A stretch of 64,000 nt of DNA from an uncultured Thalassotalea sp. (GCA_947492575.1 CANLNK010000005.1:62001-126000), one strand, 5' to 3'. Counted from the first letter of the stretch, positions 18,519 to 26,992 are shown. Notes: generated by a model not told the origin, from the letters alone. Numbers and translations: made by a program.

Positions 18519-19754
18519 CTACATTGAGAATCCCTTTATCGGTGCTGCTTTGACTTGTTCACAACGTTCAGTATTGTAAATACAAAAGTTGAATACGCCT
18601 TTTTCTGAAGCCATCTTTAGCCATTTATCAACAGAGATATCTTGAGATTTAATACCATTAATACTGCTAATTTCTGTACCAATATCAAATTGGAGTGATT
18701 TTGCTGGTAAATCTGGTGAGCTATAGACAACAACAAAGTTTCCGTTTTGTAGTTTTCTTAATTCCAAGCCAACTAAATTGTACTGGCTCTTAAACGAATG
18801 CCCTTCTCGAGGAACAAAACCCAACTTCATATTTGGATAGTCAATGATAATTTCATATTGGCTTAAAAGAGCACTGCCAAATGTCCAAAAATCATCCTCA
18901 TCTTCCTCAATGATGTTGGTAACGACATTGGTAAATTTCAAGCTTTCAACTTCAACGAGAGGAGTGTTAGCCTTTTGGTGGAAAGCCATTCCGCTTAAGC
19001 TGTAACCAGCAGACTTTATTGCAGGTGTTGGAAACTGTTTGTCCTTACCAAAGTAAGCATCATTGATACTCATGTGATACCTACTGCCCGTATCTAGTAT
19101 GATATCGCGTGATAATACATGATCAGAGAACGTAATTTTTACAGGGAAGCTTATCTTTCCAAAGAATGTGTCGAAAGGTACCCATACAGCATGTTTATCC
19201 TTTAGATTCTGAGGAAGTTCTTTGTAAATAGAGACAAGGCTTGAATCTCTATCAAAATGCCAAACTAACTCCCTCAAAATATCATTACCTATTACCCCAT
19301 CAAAGCCTGCTTGGTCAGGACGAACAAAGAACTTAGTTTTTGAAAGAGGAATATATCCAAAATTAACGTCATTAAAAGTGACGTGATCGACGACTAGCTT
19401 ATTAACTTCTGTCTGATATGCAGCGGAGTAATCGTGACCACCAAAACCGCCTACTTTCAATTCATATCCTTGAACAAGGTCTAACTGTTTAACTTTCGGG
19501 GTGTCAAACAGCATAGAAATCGATGATCCGGTATCGATAAGAAATTTCAAATTGGATACACCGTCAATCGATGCATAGATATAAGGCTTTGCGTAAACAT
19601 AGTCTGCCTCGGGTTTTGCTTGGGAATATTTATTATCCCATATTGGTTCCAAATTATTATTTGCATTCATCAATCTGACTTTGTTGACAACGCCACAGCC
19701 GCTTAGCGCAGTTATCAAACCTATCATCGCAATTACTGATCGAAAATTTCGCAT
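18519..19754 (-). CDS. Retropepsin-like aspartyl protease lipoprotein with PDZ-like C-terminus
   Basis: 411 residues. Lipoprotein signal with lipobox LSGC (Cys20). Two aspartyl-protease motifs are present: D74-T-G-S in FLIDTGSSIS and D221-T-G-S in IILDTGSRYH. Each is followed by a flap/hydrophobic segment (VIGNDILREL; FGSALLSQYEIIIDYPNMKLGF), so both halves of a pepsin-like active site are in one chain. The last 70 residues (VGLELRKLQNGNFVV...FDIGTEISSINGIK) resemble a PDZ domain. It would be an envelope-anchored protease. The PDZ reading is an inference from pattern. Confidence 0.8.
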   Translation of the reverse strand: MRNFRSVIAMIGLITALSGCGVVNKVRLMNANNNLEPIWDNKYSQAKPEADYVYAKPYIYASIDGVSNLKFLIDTGSSISMLFDTPKVKQLDLVQGYELKVGGFGGHDYSAAYQTEVNKLVVDHVTFNDVNFGYIPLSKTKFFVRPDQAGFDGVIGNDILRELVWHFDRDSSLVSIYKELPQNLKDKHAVWVPFDTFFGKISFPVKITFSDHVLSRDIILDTGSRYHMSINDAYFGKDKQFPTPAIKSAGYSLSGMAFHQKANTPLVEVESLKFTNVVTNIIEEDEDDFWTFGSALLSQYEIIIDYPNMKLGFVPREGHSFKSQYNLVGLELRKLQNGNFVVVYSSPDLPAKSLQFDIGTEISSINGIKSQDISVDKWLKMASEKGVFNFCIYNTERCEQVKAAPIKGFSM

Positions 19755-19854
19755 ACATCACCTACCGGTTGAATTTTGTCTTGAACACCAATTGTACGTT
19801 TTAGAGAGGCTATAAATTCGCTCAAAGTAAATTTCGCTTTGCAGCTCGTACAAA

Positions 19855-20472
19855 TTATTTAATATTTCGTTTTAGCTCCAATCCCACTATGTTTCGAAGA
19901 TAAATCTCAATGTATTCAGGCAACCATGGGTTATTATTCTTTTCTCTGAATCGTTGGTTGACTTCAGCCTCTTTGTCGTTTGATAGGTGCACGATTCTCC
20001 ATGTATTTTTAGGTAAACTCTCTTCACCAACAACACCGTGTTGTACATGAAATATGGGTTGTTTTCCTTGACTGGTATATTCACCATCGAATTCGGATGT
20101 TGCCTGAGCTTCACCGATAAATGTGACCATCTGATTTTTGTGGTCGACATGCACATTTTCTATCACAGTGGTGTACTCATTTTCGTCTAGCCATAGCTTT
20201 TGTTCAGAAACTCGTATGAAGGTGTCAACATGCTCATTCGTTGTTTTCCCCCACGCTTTTGCAGAGCCAGATTTAATCACAGAGGGAATATATAAATCAG
20301 GTCTATTTGCTTTCCTTACCTCCATATCCCATAGCTGGCTTTTCGTCATGTGGGATTGGGGCGAGCAGTCATATCGTGCAGCCAGAACTTCATTGATATT
20401 CACTGGCTCCAGTTCAATTTGGATGAATTGGTCTGACTCCCATGCGCTCTTAAATGTTGCTAAATGATTCAT
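19855..20472 (-). CDS. Hypothetical protein (205 aa)
   Basis: A soluble protein with no signal peptide and mixed alpha/beta composition. The Trp-rich and His-containing segments (VDTFIRVSEQKLWLDENEYTTV, HVQHGVVGEESLPKNTWRIVHL, NNPWLPEYIEIYL) suggest a small lipocalin- or SRPBCC-like fold, but no family is recognised. It shares the strand of the retropepsin gene, with a 100-base gap, and of the DUF2798 gene. Function unknown. Confidence 0.6.
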   Translation of the reverse strand: MNHLATFKSAWESDQFIQIELEPVNINEVLAARYDCSPQSHMTKSQLWDMEVRKANRPDLYIPSVIKSGSAKAWGKTTNEHVDTFIRVSEQKLWLDENEYTTVIENVHVDHKNQMVTFIGEAQATSEFDGEYTSQGKQPIFHVQHGVVGEESLPKNTWRIVHLSNDKEAEVNQRFREKNNNPWLPEYIEIYLRNIVGLELKRNIK

Positions 20473-20540
20473 AGTAGTAATCCTTAGTTTCTGGTTTGAT
20501 GTTTGCGCTCGCGTTTATCCGAACAACAGAGTGCTATTGA

Positions 20541-20768
20541 TTATTCTTTATCGACAAGTTTTGCCATTAAGCGTTGTGTTAGCGGCACAACAACTAAACT
20601 ACAGGGAAATGCTATTAACATTGCGATAGCCCAGGCTTTGGGCCAGCTCATAAGTGTTTGTCCAATATCGTTTGACTCGATAGCTAACATGGTAAGCGAC
20701 ATAACACCTGACATGAAAAATGACATAACAAACGAAAAAGCTTGAAATTGCAGTTTTTGAGGAATCAT
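20541..20768 (-). CDS. DUF2798 small membrane protein
   Basis: 75 residues with two transmembrane helices (FVMSFFMSGVMSLTMLAI and AWAIAMLIAFPCSLVVVPLT) and the PLTQRLMAKL ending usual for DUF2798 proteins. The family is found in the inner membrane and its role is unknown. It lies on the pirin strand, 101 bases after the pirin gene. Confidence 0.75.
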   Translation of the reverse strand: MIPQKLQFQAFSFVMSFFMSGVMSLTMLAIESNDIGQTLMSWPKAWAIAMLIAFPCSLVVVPLTQRLMAKLVDKE

Positions 20769-20869
20769 TACTCTAGTCTCCTGATGTAGTTCTTGGTCTC
20801 GCCCTTGCGATGTCAGCTTTCAACGTAGCCAGTAGTTCCTACTTGAAAGCTGAATATGCGGTAAAAGCG

Positions 20870-21775
20870 TTAGTCGTTTAATTTTCCTAACTTTCCTGCG
20901 ATATAGTCGGCTTCTATCTCTGCAATCTCAGCTTCAGATCCCATAATGAAAGGACCCTTTTGGACATAAGCTTCATTTAGCGGTTTACCAGCAAATAACA
21001 CGAAATGAGAAGTGCCTTTCCCTGAATTGGTCAGGTGAATCTCGGTAGTTATCGTACTCAAAAGTTCAGATACGGTAATTGCTTGACCGGCTTTGAGAGA
21101 TGTCTTTTTTCCTCTTACCGTAATAGTGGCCTCACCTTTTATCAGTGTGATCCATGCGTTCTCTCCGCCTTTTAGCTGGTGAGTAAACTTACCTGCTTTT
21201 TCAACTTTACCGTCTAAAATAGTCATCGGAAGTGCAGGTGATTGCTGACCGCTATATCCATTACTGTCACCAAGCACTAAGCGAACACTGTAGTCTTTGC
21301 CTTCTAAACGCGGCATATCCTGTGCTTTAACATGAAGTGATTTTGGCGTGCTTCTTCTCAGCTCAGCAGGTAAATTAACGAAAACTTGCAGGCCATGAAT
21401 GTTTGAACCTGGGCGTGGTGATTCGTCGTGAATGACACCTGATCCAGCTTTCAGCCAGTATAGGTCGCCAGGCATGATGTCGAAGTTGTTGCCGAGAGAA
21501 TCTCTATTGTGAAAAGGTCCTTCGCTGTCTTCTAAGATTACCGATACTGCCGAAAGCCCTGCGTGTGGATGAGCACCAAATGTTGGCTTGCTCATTTTAT
21601 AATGGTCCACCATCACCAGCGGATCCATTGTGCCTGAAAAATCATCGTTGCGATAAGCAAGTGCTTCAAATCCAGCCCCAATTTTGAAGTTATCTCCTTG
21701 TCTCGGTGCTGTAATTACCGGAGGCATGATGACATCATCTGTTGTTTCTGCCGTTAATTCCGTCAATATATTCAT
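20870..21775 (-). CDS. Pirin-family bicupin protein
   Basis: 301 residues, the usual pirin length. Cupin 1 carries the metal-site pattern HPHAGLSAVSVIL followed by DLYWLKAGSGVIHDE, and the C-terminal half holds the second cupin (GEATITVRGKKTSLKAGQAITV; PLNEAYVQKGPFIMGSEAEI). Pirins bind iron, and some have quercetinase activity. The gene is divergent from a LysR regulator, with two palindromic operators between them, so it is probably that regulator's target. Confidence 0.92.
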   Translation of the reverse strand: MNILTELTAETTDDVIMPPVITAPRQGDNFKIGAGFEALAYRNDDFSGTMDPLVMVDHYKMSKPTFGAHPHAGLSAVSVILEDSEGPFHNRDSLGNNFDIMPGDLYWLKAGSGVIHDESPRPGSNIHGLQVFVNLPAELRRSTPKSLHVKAQDMPRLEGKDYSVRLVLGDSNGYSGQQSPALPMTILDGKVEKAGKFTHQLKGGENAWITLIKGEATITVRGKKTSLKAGQAITVSELLSTITTEIHLTNSGKGTSHFVLFAGKPLNEAYVQKGPFIMGSEAEIAEIEADYIAGKLGKLND

Positions 21776-21815
21776 TTCTGCGTACCTAATGTGTCATTGC
21801 TATTTGTTGAGTAGA

Positions 21816-21882
21816 TTCTAGCTGTAGAACGATAATGCTCGCTAGATAGAAAAAATGAAGTTTACGTTCTATATTTAGAACG
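21816..21882. promoter_or_regulatory. Twin palindromic operators between pirin and LysR genes
   Basis: TTCTAGCTGTAGAA (21816-21829) and CGTTCTATATTTAGAACG (21865-21882) share the core TTCTA-N4-TAGAA. Their centres are 51 bases apart, about five helical turns, placing them on the same DNA face. They lie in the divergent promoter region and fit the LysR T-N11-A style of binding site. Confidence 0.65.
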
Positions 21883-21905
21883 ATAGATTGAGGGGAAGTG
21901 ATTGT

Positions 21906-22826
21906 ATGCAAGACATGATTGATTTGAATGACTATTTTTACTTTGTACATGTTGTAGAGAAACAAGGGTTCACTCCTGCTGCGACCGCTTTGAATATGCC
22001 GAAATCTCGCTTGAGTCGTCATGTTTCTAAGCTTGAGGAACGTTTAGATGTAAAATTGATTCAGCGTACATCTCGACAATTTAATGTCACTGATAGTGGC
22101 CGCATATTCTACCGGCATGCTAGGACTGTTCTGGATGAAATGGAGGCAGCTGAAGCGGCTATTGAAAGAAGAAAAGAATCGTTAAGTGGTCGCGTTTTTA
22201 TGAGTTGCTCCCTAGGAGTCGCTCAATTTGCAATCAATAACCTAGTCGTTAAATTCTTACAAATAAACCCTAAAGTAGAGCTGATTCAGCAAGTGACTAA
22301 CGAAACCGTTGATTTGATTTCTAGTGGCATTGATATGGCGATCAGAGGACATACTGGCGCACTGCCAGATTCAAGCATTATCCAACGAAGCTTAGCATCT
22401 TTTTCATGGTACTTATTTGCGAGCCCCGCTTATTTATCTAGGACAGGCACACCAGAAACCCCCCATGACTTACTAAAACGTCAAAGCCTTAAAGTTGGCT
22501 GGCAACCAACGACTGGGTATTGGACACTGCAGAATAAAGAGGGCGTTAAAATTACAATTCCATTTAACCCACAATTGTGTAGTGACGATATGAGTACGTT
22601 AAAGGAGGCAGCAATTAATGGCCTTGGCATTGTAAGTTTGCCCGCATATACATGCCGAAAGGAAATTAATGATGGTTTATTAGTGAGAGTTCTACCAAAC
22701 TGGATTTCTGGAAAAGCTCAATTAAGTTTACTTTCTCCATCCCGAAGAGTGCAATCACCCTCGGCAAAAGCGCTGGCAGAGTTTTTACTAGACAATGTAC
22801 ACGAGCAAACCGCGGACTATAATTGA
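21906..22826 (+). CDS. LysR-family transcriptional regulator
   Basis: 306 residues from ATG 21906, preceded by AGGGGA at nine bases; the frame also opens at TTG 21888. N-terminal winged helix-turn-helix (YFVHVVEKQGFTPAATALNMPKSRLSRHVSKLEERL) is followed by the periplasmic-binding-like effector domain (LVVKFLQINPKVELIQQV...). It belongs to the DsdC/AaeR-like subgroup with the AAEAAIERRK linker. Divergent from pirin, which it probably controls through the intergenic operators. Confidence 0.92.
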   Translation: MQDMIDLNDYFYFVHVVEKQGFTPAATALNMPKSRLSRHVSKLEERLDVKLIQRTSRQFNVTDSGRIFYRHARTVLDEMEAAEAAIERRKESLSGRVFMSCSLGVAQFAINNLVVKFLQINPKVELIQQVTNETVDLISSGIDMAIRGHTGALPDSSIIQRSLASFSWYLFASPAYLSRTGTPETPHDLLKRQSLKVGWQPTTGYWTLQNKEGVKITIPFNPQLCSDDMSTLKEAAINGLGIVSLPAYTCRKEINDGLLVRVLPNWISGKAQLSLLSPSRRVQSPSAKALAEFLLDNVHEQTADYN

Positions 22827-22929
22827 TATGTAATTTTTGTACAAAATTCAATCGAAATTATGTGTTGTGGGGTGGCTTATTCACTGCATAAACAACTTGT
22901 AGCGCTAGATATCGATGAGTAAATATAAA

Positions 22930-24153
22930 CTACACTGCTTGCCCACACGCAACACCAGAGCTCCACGCAAATTGGAAATTGTAGCCCCCAAGCCAGCCGG
23001 TTACATCGATGACTTCGCCAATAAAGAAAAGACCTTGTGACTTTTTCGCTTCAAAGGTTTTACTCGATAGCTCGTTGGTGTCTACGCCGCCCAGTGTTAC
23101 TTCTGCAGTGCGATAACCTTCCGTACCATTAGGTTTGATTTGCCATTGGTGCAAATATTGATTGAGGAAATTGACTTCGTCATTGCTGATCTGGTTGATA
23201 ACGCGATCAGTAATTTCTTTGTTATTTACCATGGCCTCTACTAATCGTTTCGGCAATATGGTCGCTAACAGGTTCTTTAACGACTTTTGCGGCTGGTTCT
23301 CGCGCCAGTCAGCAATTAGTTCAGTGATTGGCGTGTCTGGAAGCAAGTTGATAGTAACCGCTTGTCCAGCGCGCCAAAATGACGATATTTGTAAAATGGC
23401 TGGGCCTGATAGGCCGCGATGGGTAAACAGTATGTTTTCTCTAAAGCTCACGCCCGACTCACTGCTTACTAAACAATCGTTGCTAATGCCCGAAAGTCCG
23501 TTGAAACGTTGTTTATCGTGGTCGTGCAGAGTAAATGGCACTAATGCGGCGCAAGTTGGAAGTACACTCAAGCCAAATTGCTCAGCAATTTTGTAACCAA
23601 TTGGTGTTGCGCCTAGCTTAGGCATGGTTAGCCCACCTGATGCGATCACAAGCGCTTGGCACGCATAGCTTTCACCGCTGGTAATGACTTCATAACCAGC
23701 ATCTGTTTTGTTTACTGATAGAACTTCGCTGCGTAGCTCGACATTGACGCCAGCCCAATCACATTCGGTCATCAATATATCAACAATATCTTGTGCGCTA
23801 TTGTCACAGAAAAGCTGACCTAGTGTTTTGTGATGATAAGCTAGCCCATGGCGATCAACCAGTTCAATAAAGTCTTGAGCGGTATAGCGACTTAGTGCTG
23901 ATTTTACGAAATGCGGGTTTTCACACAGGTATTGCTCTGGGCTGGCGTTTTCATTGGTGAAATTGCAACGGCCGCCGCCACTGATAAGTATTTTACGACC
24001 TGGTTTTTTGCCCATATCAACGACTGTTACTGATTTTCCTCGGTAACCTGCAGTTGCTGCACACATTAAACCGGCTGCACCTGCGCCAATGATTAGGACA
24101 TCTGTTTGTTTCAAGATTTCACCAATTGCTCTAGATTTATTTAACCGTGCCAT
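22930..24153 (-). CDS. HI0933/YhiN (BaiN)-family NAD(P)/FAD-dependent flavoprotein
   Basis: 407 residues. FAD-binding Rossmann motif IGAGAAGLMCAATAG near residue 20, the family signature PGRKILISGGGRCNFTN, a second GG motif (ALVIASGGLTMPKLGATPIGY), and the C-terminal GLFFIGEVIDVTGWLGGYNFQFAWSSG segment that closes the FAD site. It is a cytoplasmic oxidoreductase whose physiological substrate is unclear for most members. It is transcribed alone, and the gene to the right on the plus strand is cytochrome b561. Confidence 0.92.
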   Translation of the reverse strand: MARLNKSRAIGEILKQTDVLIIGAGAAGLMCAATAGYRGKSVTVVDMGKKPGRKILISGGGRCNFTNENASPEQYLCENPHFVKSALSRYTAQDFIELVDRHGLAYHHKTLGQLFCDNSAQDIVDILMTECDWAGVNVELRSEVLSVNKTDAGYEVITSGESYACQALVIASGGLTMPKLGATPIGYKIAEQFGLSVLPTCAALVPFTLHDHDKQRFNGLSGISNDCLVSSESGVSFRENILFTHRGLSGPAILQISSFWRAGQAVTINLLPDTPITELIADWRENQPQKSLKNLLATILPKRLVEAMVNNKEITDRVINQISNDEVNFLNQYLHQWQIKPNGTEGYRTAEVTLGGVDTNELSSKTFEAKKSQGLFFIGEVIDVTGWLGGYNFQFAWSSGVACGQAV

Positions 24154-24333
24154 TATACGTTACCACTTGCTAACGTGCGAGATAACAACTGAAATCACTC
24201 TGAGTGGGTTAATGGTTTAAGACGATAGTCACTTTAGTGCAAAAGCTTGTTGATTGAACTAATCTAAAAGCACTCGATATGGTATTAGTCAAATAATGAT
24301 TCATAACAAAGAGTTGATAATGAGAGGTGTCAT

Positions 24334-24945
24334 ATGAGTTCCCAAGAAGAAGTAGTTAATTCGAATAATGAACAACATAATTTTGATCAGCAGCCTGGAA
24401 ATGATGCTGAGTTATTGTCACCGCTAACCAGAGTGTTGCACATCATTATTGCGTTAGGGATGATTGGACTGGTTGGTGTTGGTATTTATATGACCGACTT
24501 CGAAGTTTATGCACTTTACGATCTTCACAAAGCCTTTGGCTCGATTCTGCTGGTATTCATTCTTGCTCGGGTGTATTGGCGTATTTGTGAAGGTTGGCCA
24601 TCGCCGCTTGCTGGCACGCCTGCTTGGCAGCAGCAAATTGCGAAGCTAGTACATTGGGTGCTGCTGATTGCAACAGTTTTGTTCCCAATTTCAGGTTTGA
24701 TGATGTCGATTGGCGGTGGTCATGGGTTGTCGATCTTTGGTTGGGAGCTGGTTGCAGAAAATATGGATGCGGCTGGGAATACAGTGGCACTTAATGAAAG
24801 TGCGGCAGGCTTGGGTAAGAACATTCACGGCATTTTAAGAGATGTCATTTTGATTGCGTTAGCATTGCATGTCGGTGGTGCTCTTAAGCATCACATTATC
24901 GATAAAGACAGTACATTAAAACGTATGTTCACCTTTAAATCCTAA
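24334..24945 (+). CDS. Cytochrome b561 (CybB-type)
   Basis: 203 residues from an ATG with AGAGGTG just upstream. Four transmembrane helices with paired heme-ligand histidines: H36 (RVLHIIIA), H65 (DLHKAFG), a His in KLVHWVLL, and HVGGALKHHIID in helix 4. The product is an inner-membrane diheme b-type cytochrome that can pass electrons from ubiquinol to superoxide or other acceptors. The first 30 residues are an extra Asn/Gln-rich cytoplasmic tail. Confidence 0.9.
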   Translation: MSSQEEVVNSNNEQHNFDQQPGNDAELLSPLTRVLHIIIALGMIGLVGVGIYMTDFEVYALYDLHKAFGSILLVFILARVYWRICEGWPSPLAGTPAWQQQIAKLVHWVLLIATVLFPISGLMMSIGGGHGLSIFGWELVAENMDAAGNTVALNESAAGLGKNIHGILRDVILIALALHVGGALKHHIIDKDSTLKRMFTFKS

Positions 24946-24961
24946 GAGGTGACAGATAACA

Positions 24962-25027
24962 CTCGCTAGATTTAATAATACCCTACACCAAAAGGGGGAA
25001 AGTCTGGTTAGGCTTTGGTCTAGCGAG
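24962..25027. other. Inverted repeat between convergent genes
   Basis: CTCGCTAGA (24962-24970) and TCTAGCGAG (25019-25027) are perfect 9-bp complements separated by 48 bases, between the ends of cybB and rpmJ2. No U-tract follows, so it may be a long-loop structure serving both convergent transcripts. Confidence 0.45.
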
Positions 25028-25037
25028 CATACAAGCA

Positions 25038-25181
25038 TCACTTAGCTTTCTTAGATTTGCCTTGTACTGCTTTGAACCTTGGGTTTGATTTACAGATAAC
25101 GAAAAGTCGGCCTTTTCGTTTGACTATTTGGCAGTCTGGGTGACGGGACTTCGCACTTTTCAGCGAGCTCAAAACTTGCAT
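25038..25181 (-). CDS. ykgO: 50S ribosomal protein L36, type B (zinc-independent, YkgO)
   Basis: 47 residues. The sequence [20 protein letters not shown] followed by [21 protein letters not shown] is nearly identical in pattern to YkgO, the L36 paralogue that lacks the full zinc ribbon and replaces zinc-bearing L36 when zinc is short. Its ATG overlaps the TAA of the L31B gene by one base (TAATG), so the two are translationally coupled. Confidence 0.93.
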   Translation of the reverse strand: MQVLSSLKSAKSRHPDCQIVKRKGRLFVICKSNPRFKAVQGKSKKAK

Positions 25182-25432
25182 TATTTTTTCCCTCCGAAAC
25201 TGTATTTCTTGTTGAATTTCGCAACACGACCGTCGCTCTTGTTCGCCTTTTGCTTACCGGTGTAGTAAGGGTGTGAAGCACTAGAAACATCTATTGTCAT
25301 GTAAGGATATGTTTTTCCTTGGTACTCGATAGTACGGCTCGTTTTTAACGTTGAGCCAATGACAAAGTAGGTGTCAGCTGTTGTATCGTGAAATACCACA
25401 TCTCTGTATTCTGGGTGAATTCCTGGTTGCAT
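25181..25432 (-). CDS. ykgM: 50S ribosomal protein L31, type B (zinc-independent, YkgM)
   Basis: 83 residues from the ATG giving [16 protein letters not shown]; the frame opens 26 codons earlier, but that region holds the metal-regulator boxes. The [23 protein letters not shown] and FNKKYSF segments are typical of L31 type B. There is no CxxC pair, so it does not bind zinc. It forms an operon with ykgO. The family is repressed by Zur, and a Zur-type palindrome lies 36 bases upstream. Confidence 0.93.
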   Translation of the reverse strand: MQPGIHPEYRDVVFHDTTADTYFVIGSTLKTSRTIEYQGKTYPYMTIDVSSASHPYYTGKQKANKSDGRVAKFNKKYSFGGKK

Positions 25433-25467
25433 TATTTTTCTCTTTAACAAATTAAAACTGACGGAAT

Positions 25468-25485
25468 GATATGTTATAACGTAAC
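25468..25485 (-). promoter_or_regulatory. Zur box upstream of ykgM-ykgO
   Basis: GATATGTTATAACGTAAC is a near-palindrome fitting the gammaproteobacterial Zur pattern around ATGTTATAACAT. It is placed 36 bases before the L31B ATG, as expected for zinc-repressed alternative ribosomal proteins. Confidence 0.75.
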
Positions 25486-25494
25486 CAATGTAAA

Positions 25495-25509
25495 TGATAA
25501 TGGTTATCA
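25495..25509 (-). promoter_or_regulatory. Fur-type box adjacent to the Zur box
   Basis: TGATAATGGTTATCA matches the 7-1-7 Fur consensus at 13 of 14 defined positions. It lies nine bases beyond the Zur palindrome, on the upstream side of the L31B/L36B promoter. Confidence 0.6.
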
Positions 25510-25581
25510 ATTGTGTTCATTGTTGTGTTAATAAGAGGTTCTTGGAGCTAGATAAGGTGTTTGTCGCTTTAGAAGGGCAAT

Positions 25582-25605
25582 AAAAAAAGGCGCTAAGCGC
25601 CTTTT
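25582..25605 (-). terminator. Bidirectional terminator after ferritin
   Basis: GGCGCTAAGCGCC hairpin is flanked by an A-tract on the left and TTTTT on the right. On the minus strand it ends the ferritin transcript. Confidence 0.8.
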
Positions 25606-25639
25606 TGAATTTGTATAGAGTTGAAAGCTTATATGGTAG

Positions 25640-26170
25640 TTAAGCTTGCGTATCCGTCATAATGCTGCCATTACCACCAGACTTTGCCATAGCTGCTAAG
25701 TCTTTATCGACGAAGAACAATGCATGTCCGTCATGGCCAACAAGATTAATCTTATCTAACACGCTCTTGAATAATGTTTCTTCTTCATGCTGCTCAGCAA
25801 CATACCATTGTAAGAAGTTGAAGGTAGAATAATCTTGTGACGTGAATGCTTTGTGCGCTAATGCGTTGATACATTCCGTAATGTGGCACTCATGCTCGTA
25901 AGTTTGCTGAAAAACTTCAGCCAATGACGAAAACTCATGTGGTGGTGCTTCAATAGCACCCAGAATTGGCATTGCGCCAGTTTCGCTTACATAGGTGAAT
26001 AAGCGATTCATGTGATCCATCTCTTCTAAAGCATGCTTACGCATGAACTCGGCTGCACCTTCAAAACCTTGATCTTCACACCAAGCACTCATTTGCAAAT
26101 ATAGATTTGAAGAATAGAACTCTAAGTTGATTTGTTTGTTCAACTCTTTTGCCATTTCAGGTTTTATCAT
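25640..26170 (-). CDS. ftnA: Ferritin (FtnA-type)
   Basis: 176 residues. A four-helix ferritin with every di-iron ligand in the positions of E. coli FtnA: E17, E50, H53, E94, Q127, and C-site E129/E130. There is no heme-binding Met at the bacterioferritin position. It forms the 24-mer iron store in the cytoplasm. A C-terminal tail ([14 protein letters not shown]) is unstructured. A Fur-type box 92 bases upstream suggests iron-dependent control. Confidence 0.93.
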   Translation of the reverse strand: MIKPEMAKELNKQINLEFYSSNLYLQMSAWCEDQGFEGAAEFMRKHALEEMDHMNRLFTYVSETGAMPILGAIEAPPHEFSSLAEVFQQTYEHECHITECINALAHKAFTSQDYSTFNFLQWYVAEQHEEETLFKSVLDKINLVGHDGHALFFVDKDLAAMAKSGGNGSIMTDTQA

Positions 26171-26261
26171 CAGAACACCTCTTACTTTTTAATTGCGCGC
26201 ATTGTGCCTTTTTTGAATACGAATTTCAAATAAAGTTCAATAAAAACAAGTGGATATATAA

Positions 26262-26276
26262 TGGTAATTATTATCA
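26262..26276 (-). promoter_or_regulatory. Fur box upstream of ferritin
   Basis: TGGTAATTATTATCA matches TGATAATnATTATCA at 13 of 14 defined positions, 92 bases ahead of the ferritin start. The distance would fit an upstream activating or anti-silencing role as well as repression. Confidence 0.7.
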
Positions 26277-26308
26277 TTATGTTTTTATTTGAGTTTCATT
26301 ATTCGTAA

Positions 26309-26782
26309 TTACAGTGCGTTTAAGATCACTTCAGCTTTTGAAACTTCAAATTCTTTAGGTTTTTCAATGTTTAAGTGAGTGACAACGCCGTTGTCGATGA
26401 TCATCGCGTAGCGTTGTGAGCGTAAGCCACCAAATGCACCTGTTTCCATTTCTAATCCTAATGCTTTGGTAAAGCTACCATCACCATCTGCCATCATGGC
26501 GATGTGTTCTGCATTTTGTGCTTCACCCCAAGCTGACATGACAAATGCATCGTTGACTGATAAACAAATAATTTGAGCGACGCCTTTGGCTTTTAGGTCG
26601 TCGGCAGAAACAACATAACCTGGCAAATGTGCAGCAGAGCATGTTGGCGTAAACGCGCCCGGTACAGCAAACAAAACCACTTTTTTATTAGCGAATAGCT
26701 CGCTTGTATCATGGCTTAGCATCTCTCCATCTTTTAGCTCTTGAAGTTGACCCGCTGGCATTTTGTCATTAACTGCGATCAT
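26309..26782 (-). CDS. Peroxiredoxin, Prx5 family
   Basis: 157 residues. Peroxidatic cysteine C48 in the PGAFTPTCS motif, with the conserved Arg in GGLRSQRYAMI. No glutaredoxin domain is fused. It reduces hydrogen peroxide and organic peroxides in the cytoplasm using glutathione/glutaredoxin or thioredoxin. It lies beside ferritin on the same strand, and the 51-residue Cys-rich protein gene is immediately upstream. Confidence 0.92.
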   Translation of the reverse strand: MIAVNDKMPAGQLQELKDGEMLSHDTSELFANKKVVLFAVPGAFTPTCSAAHLPGYVVSADDLKAKGVAQIICLSVNDAFVMSAWGEAQNAEHIAMMADGDGSFTKALGLEMETGAFGGLRSQRYAMIIDNGVVTHLNIEKPKEFEVSKAEVILNAL

Positions 26783-26836
26783 GGTATCGATTCCTTATTT
26801 GCTTGTTATTAACCTAAACAGATTTGAATTATTGAA

Positions 26837-26992
26837 TTATTTTAGTTTGATTGGCTTACATAAAAAGCCTTTGTCATGCGCACTCCGCGCACAATCTTTA
26901 CAGATAAAACGGGGTTTATCTACGATGTGGATAAGTTCATGAAGGTTCTTTTCTATATCCTTCTTTTTCCACTTACATAATGATTTGGCCAT
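26837..26992 (-). CDS. Small cysteine-rich protein (51 aa), unknown function
   Basis: ATG 26990-26992 is preceded by AGAGGTG. The product begins MAKSLCKWKKKD, is basic, and has four cysteines in the order C6 - (FICKDC) - (GFLCKP), which could bind one zinc ion. The Lys-rich pattern and good ribosome site support a real gene. It ends 54 bases before the Prx5 start. No family name is recalled with confidence. Confidence 0.65.
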   Translation of the reverse strand: MAKSLCKWKKKDIEKNLHELIHIVDKPRFICKDCARSAHDKGFLCKPIKLK

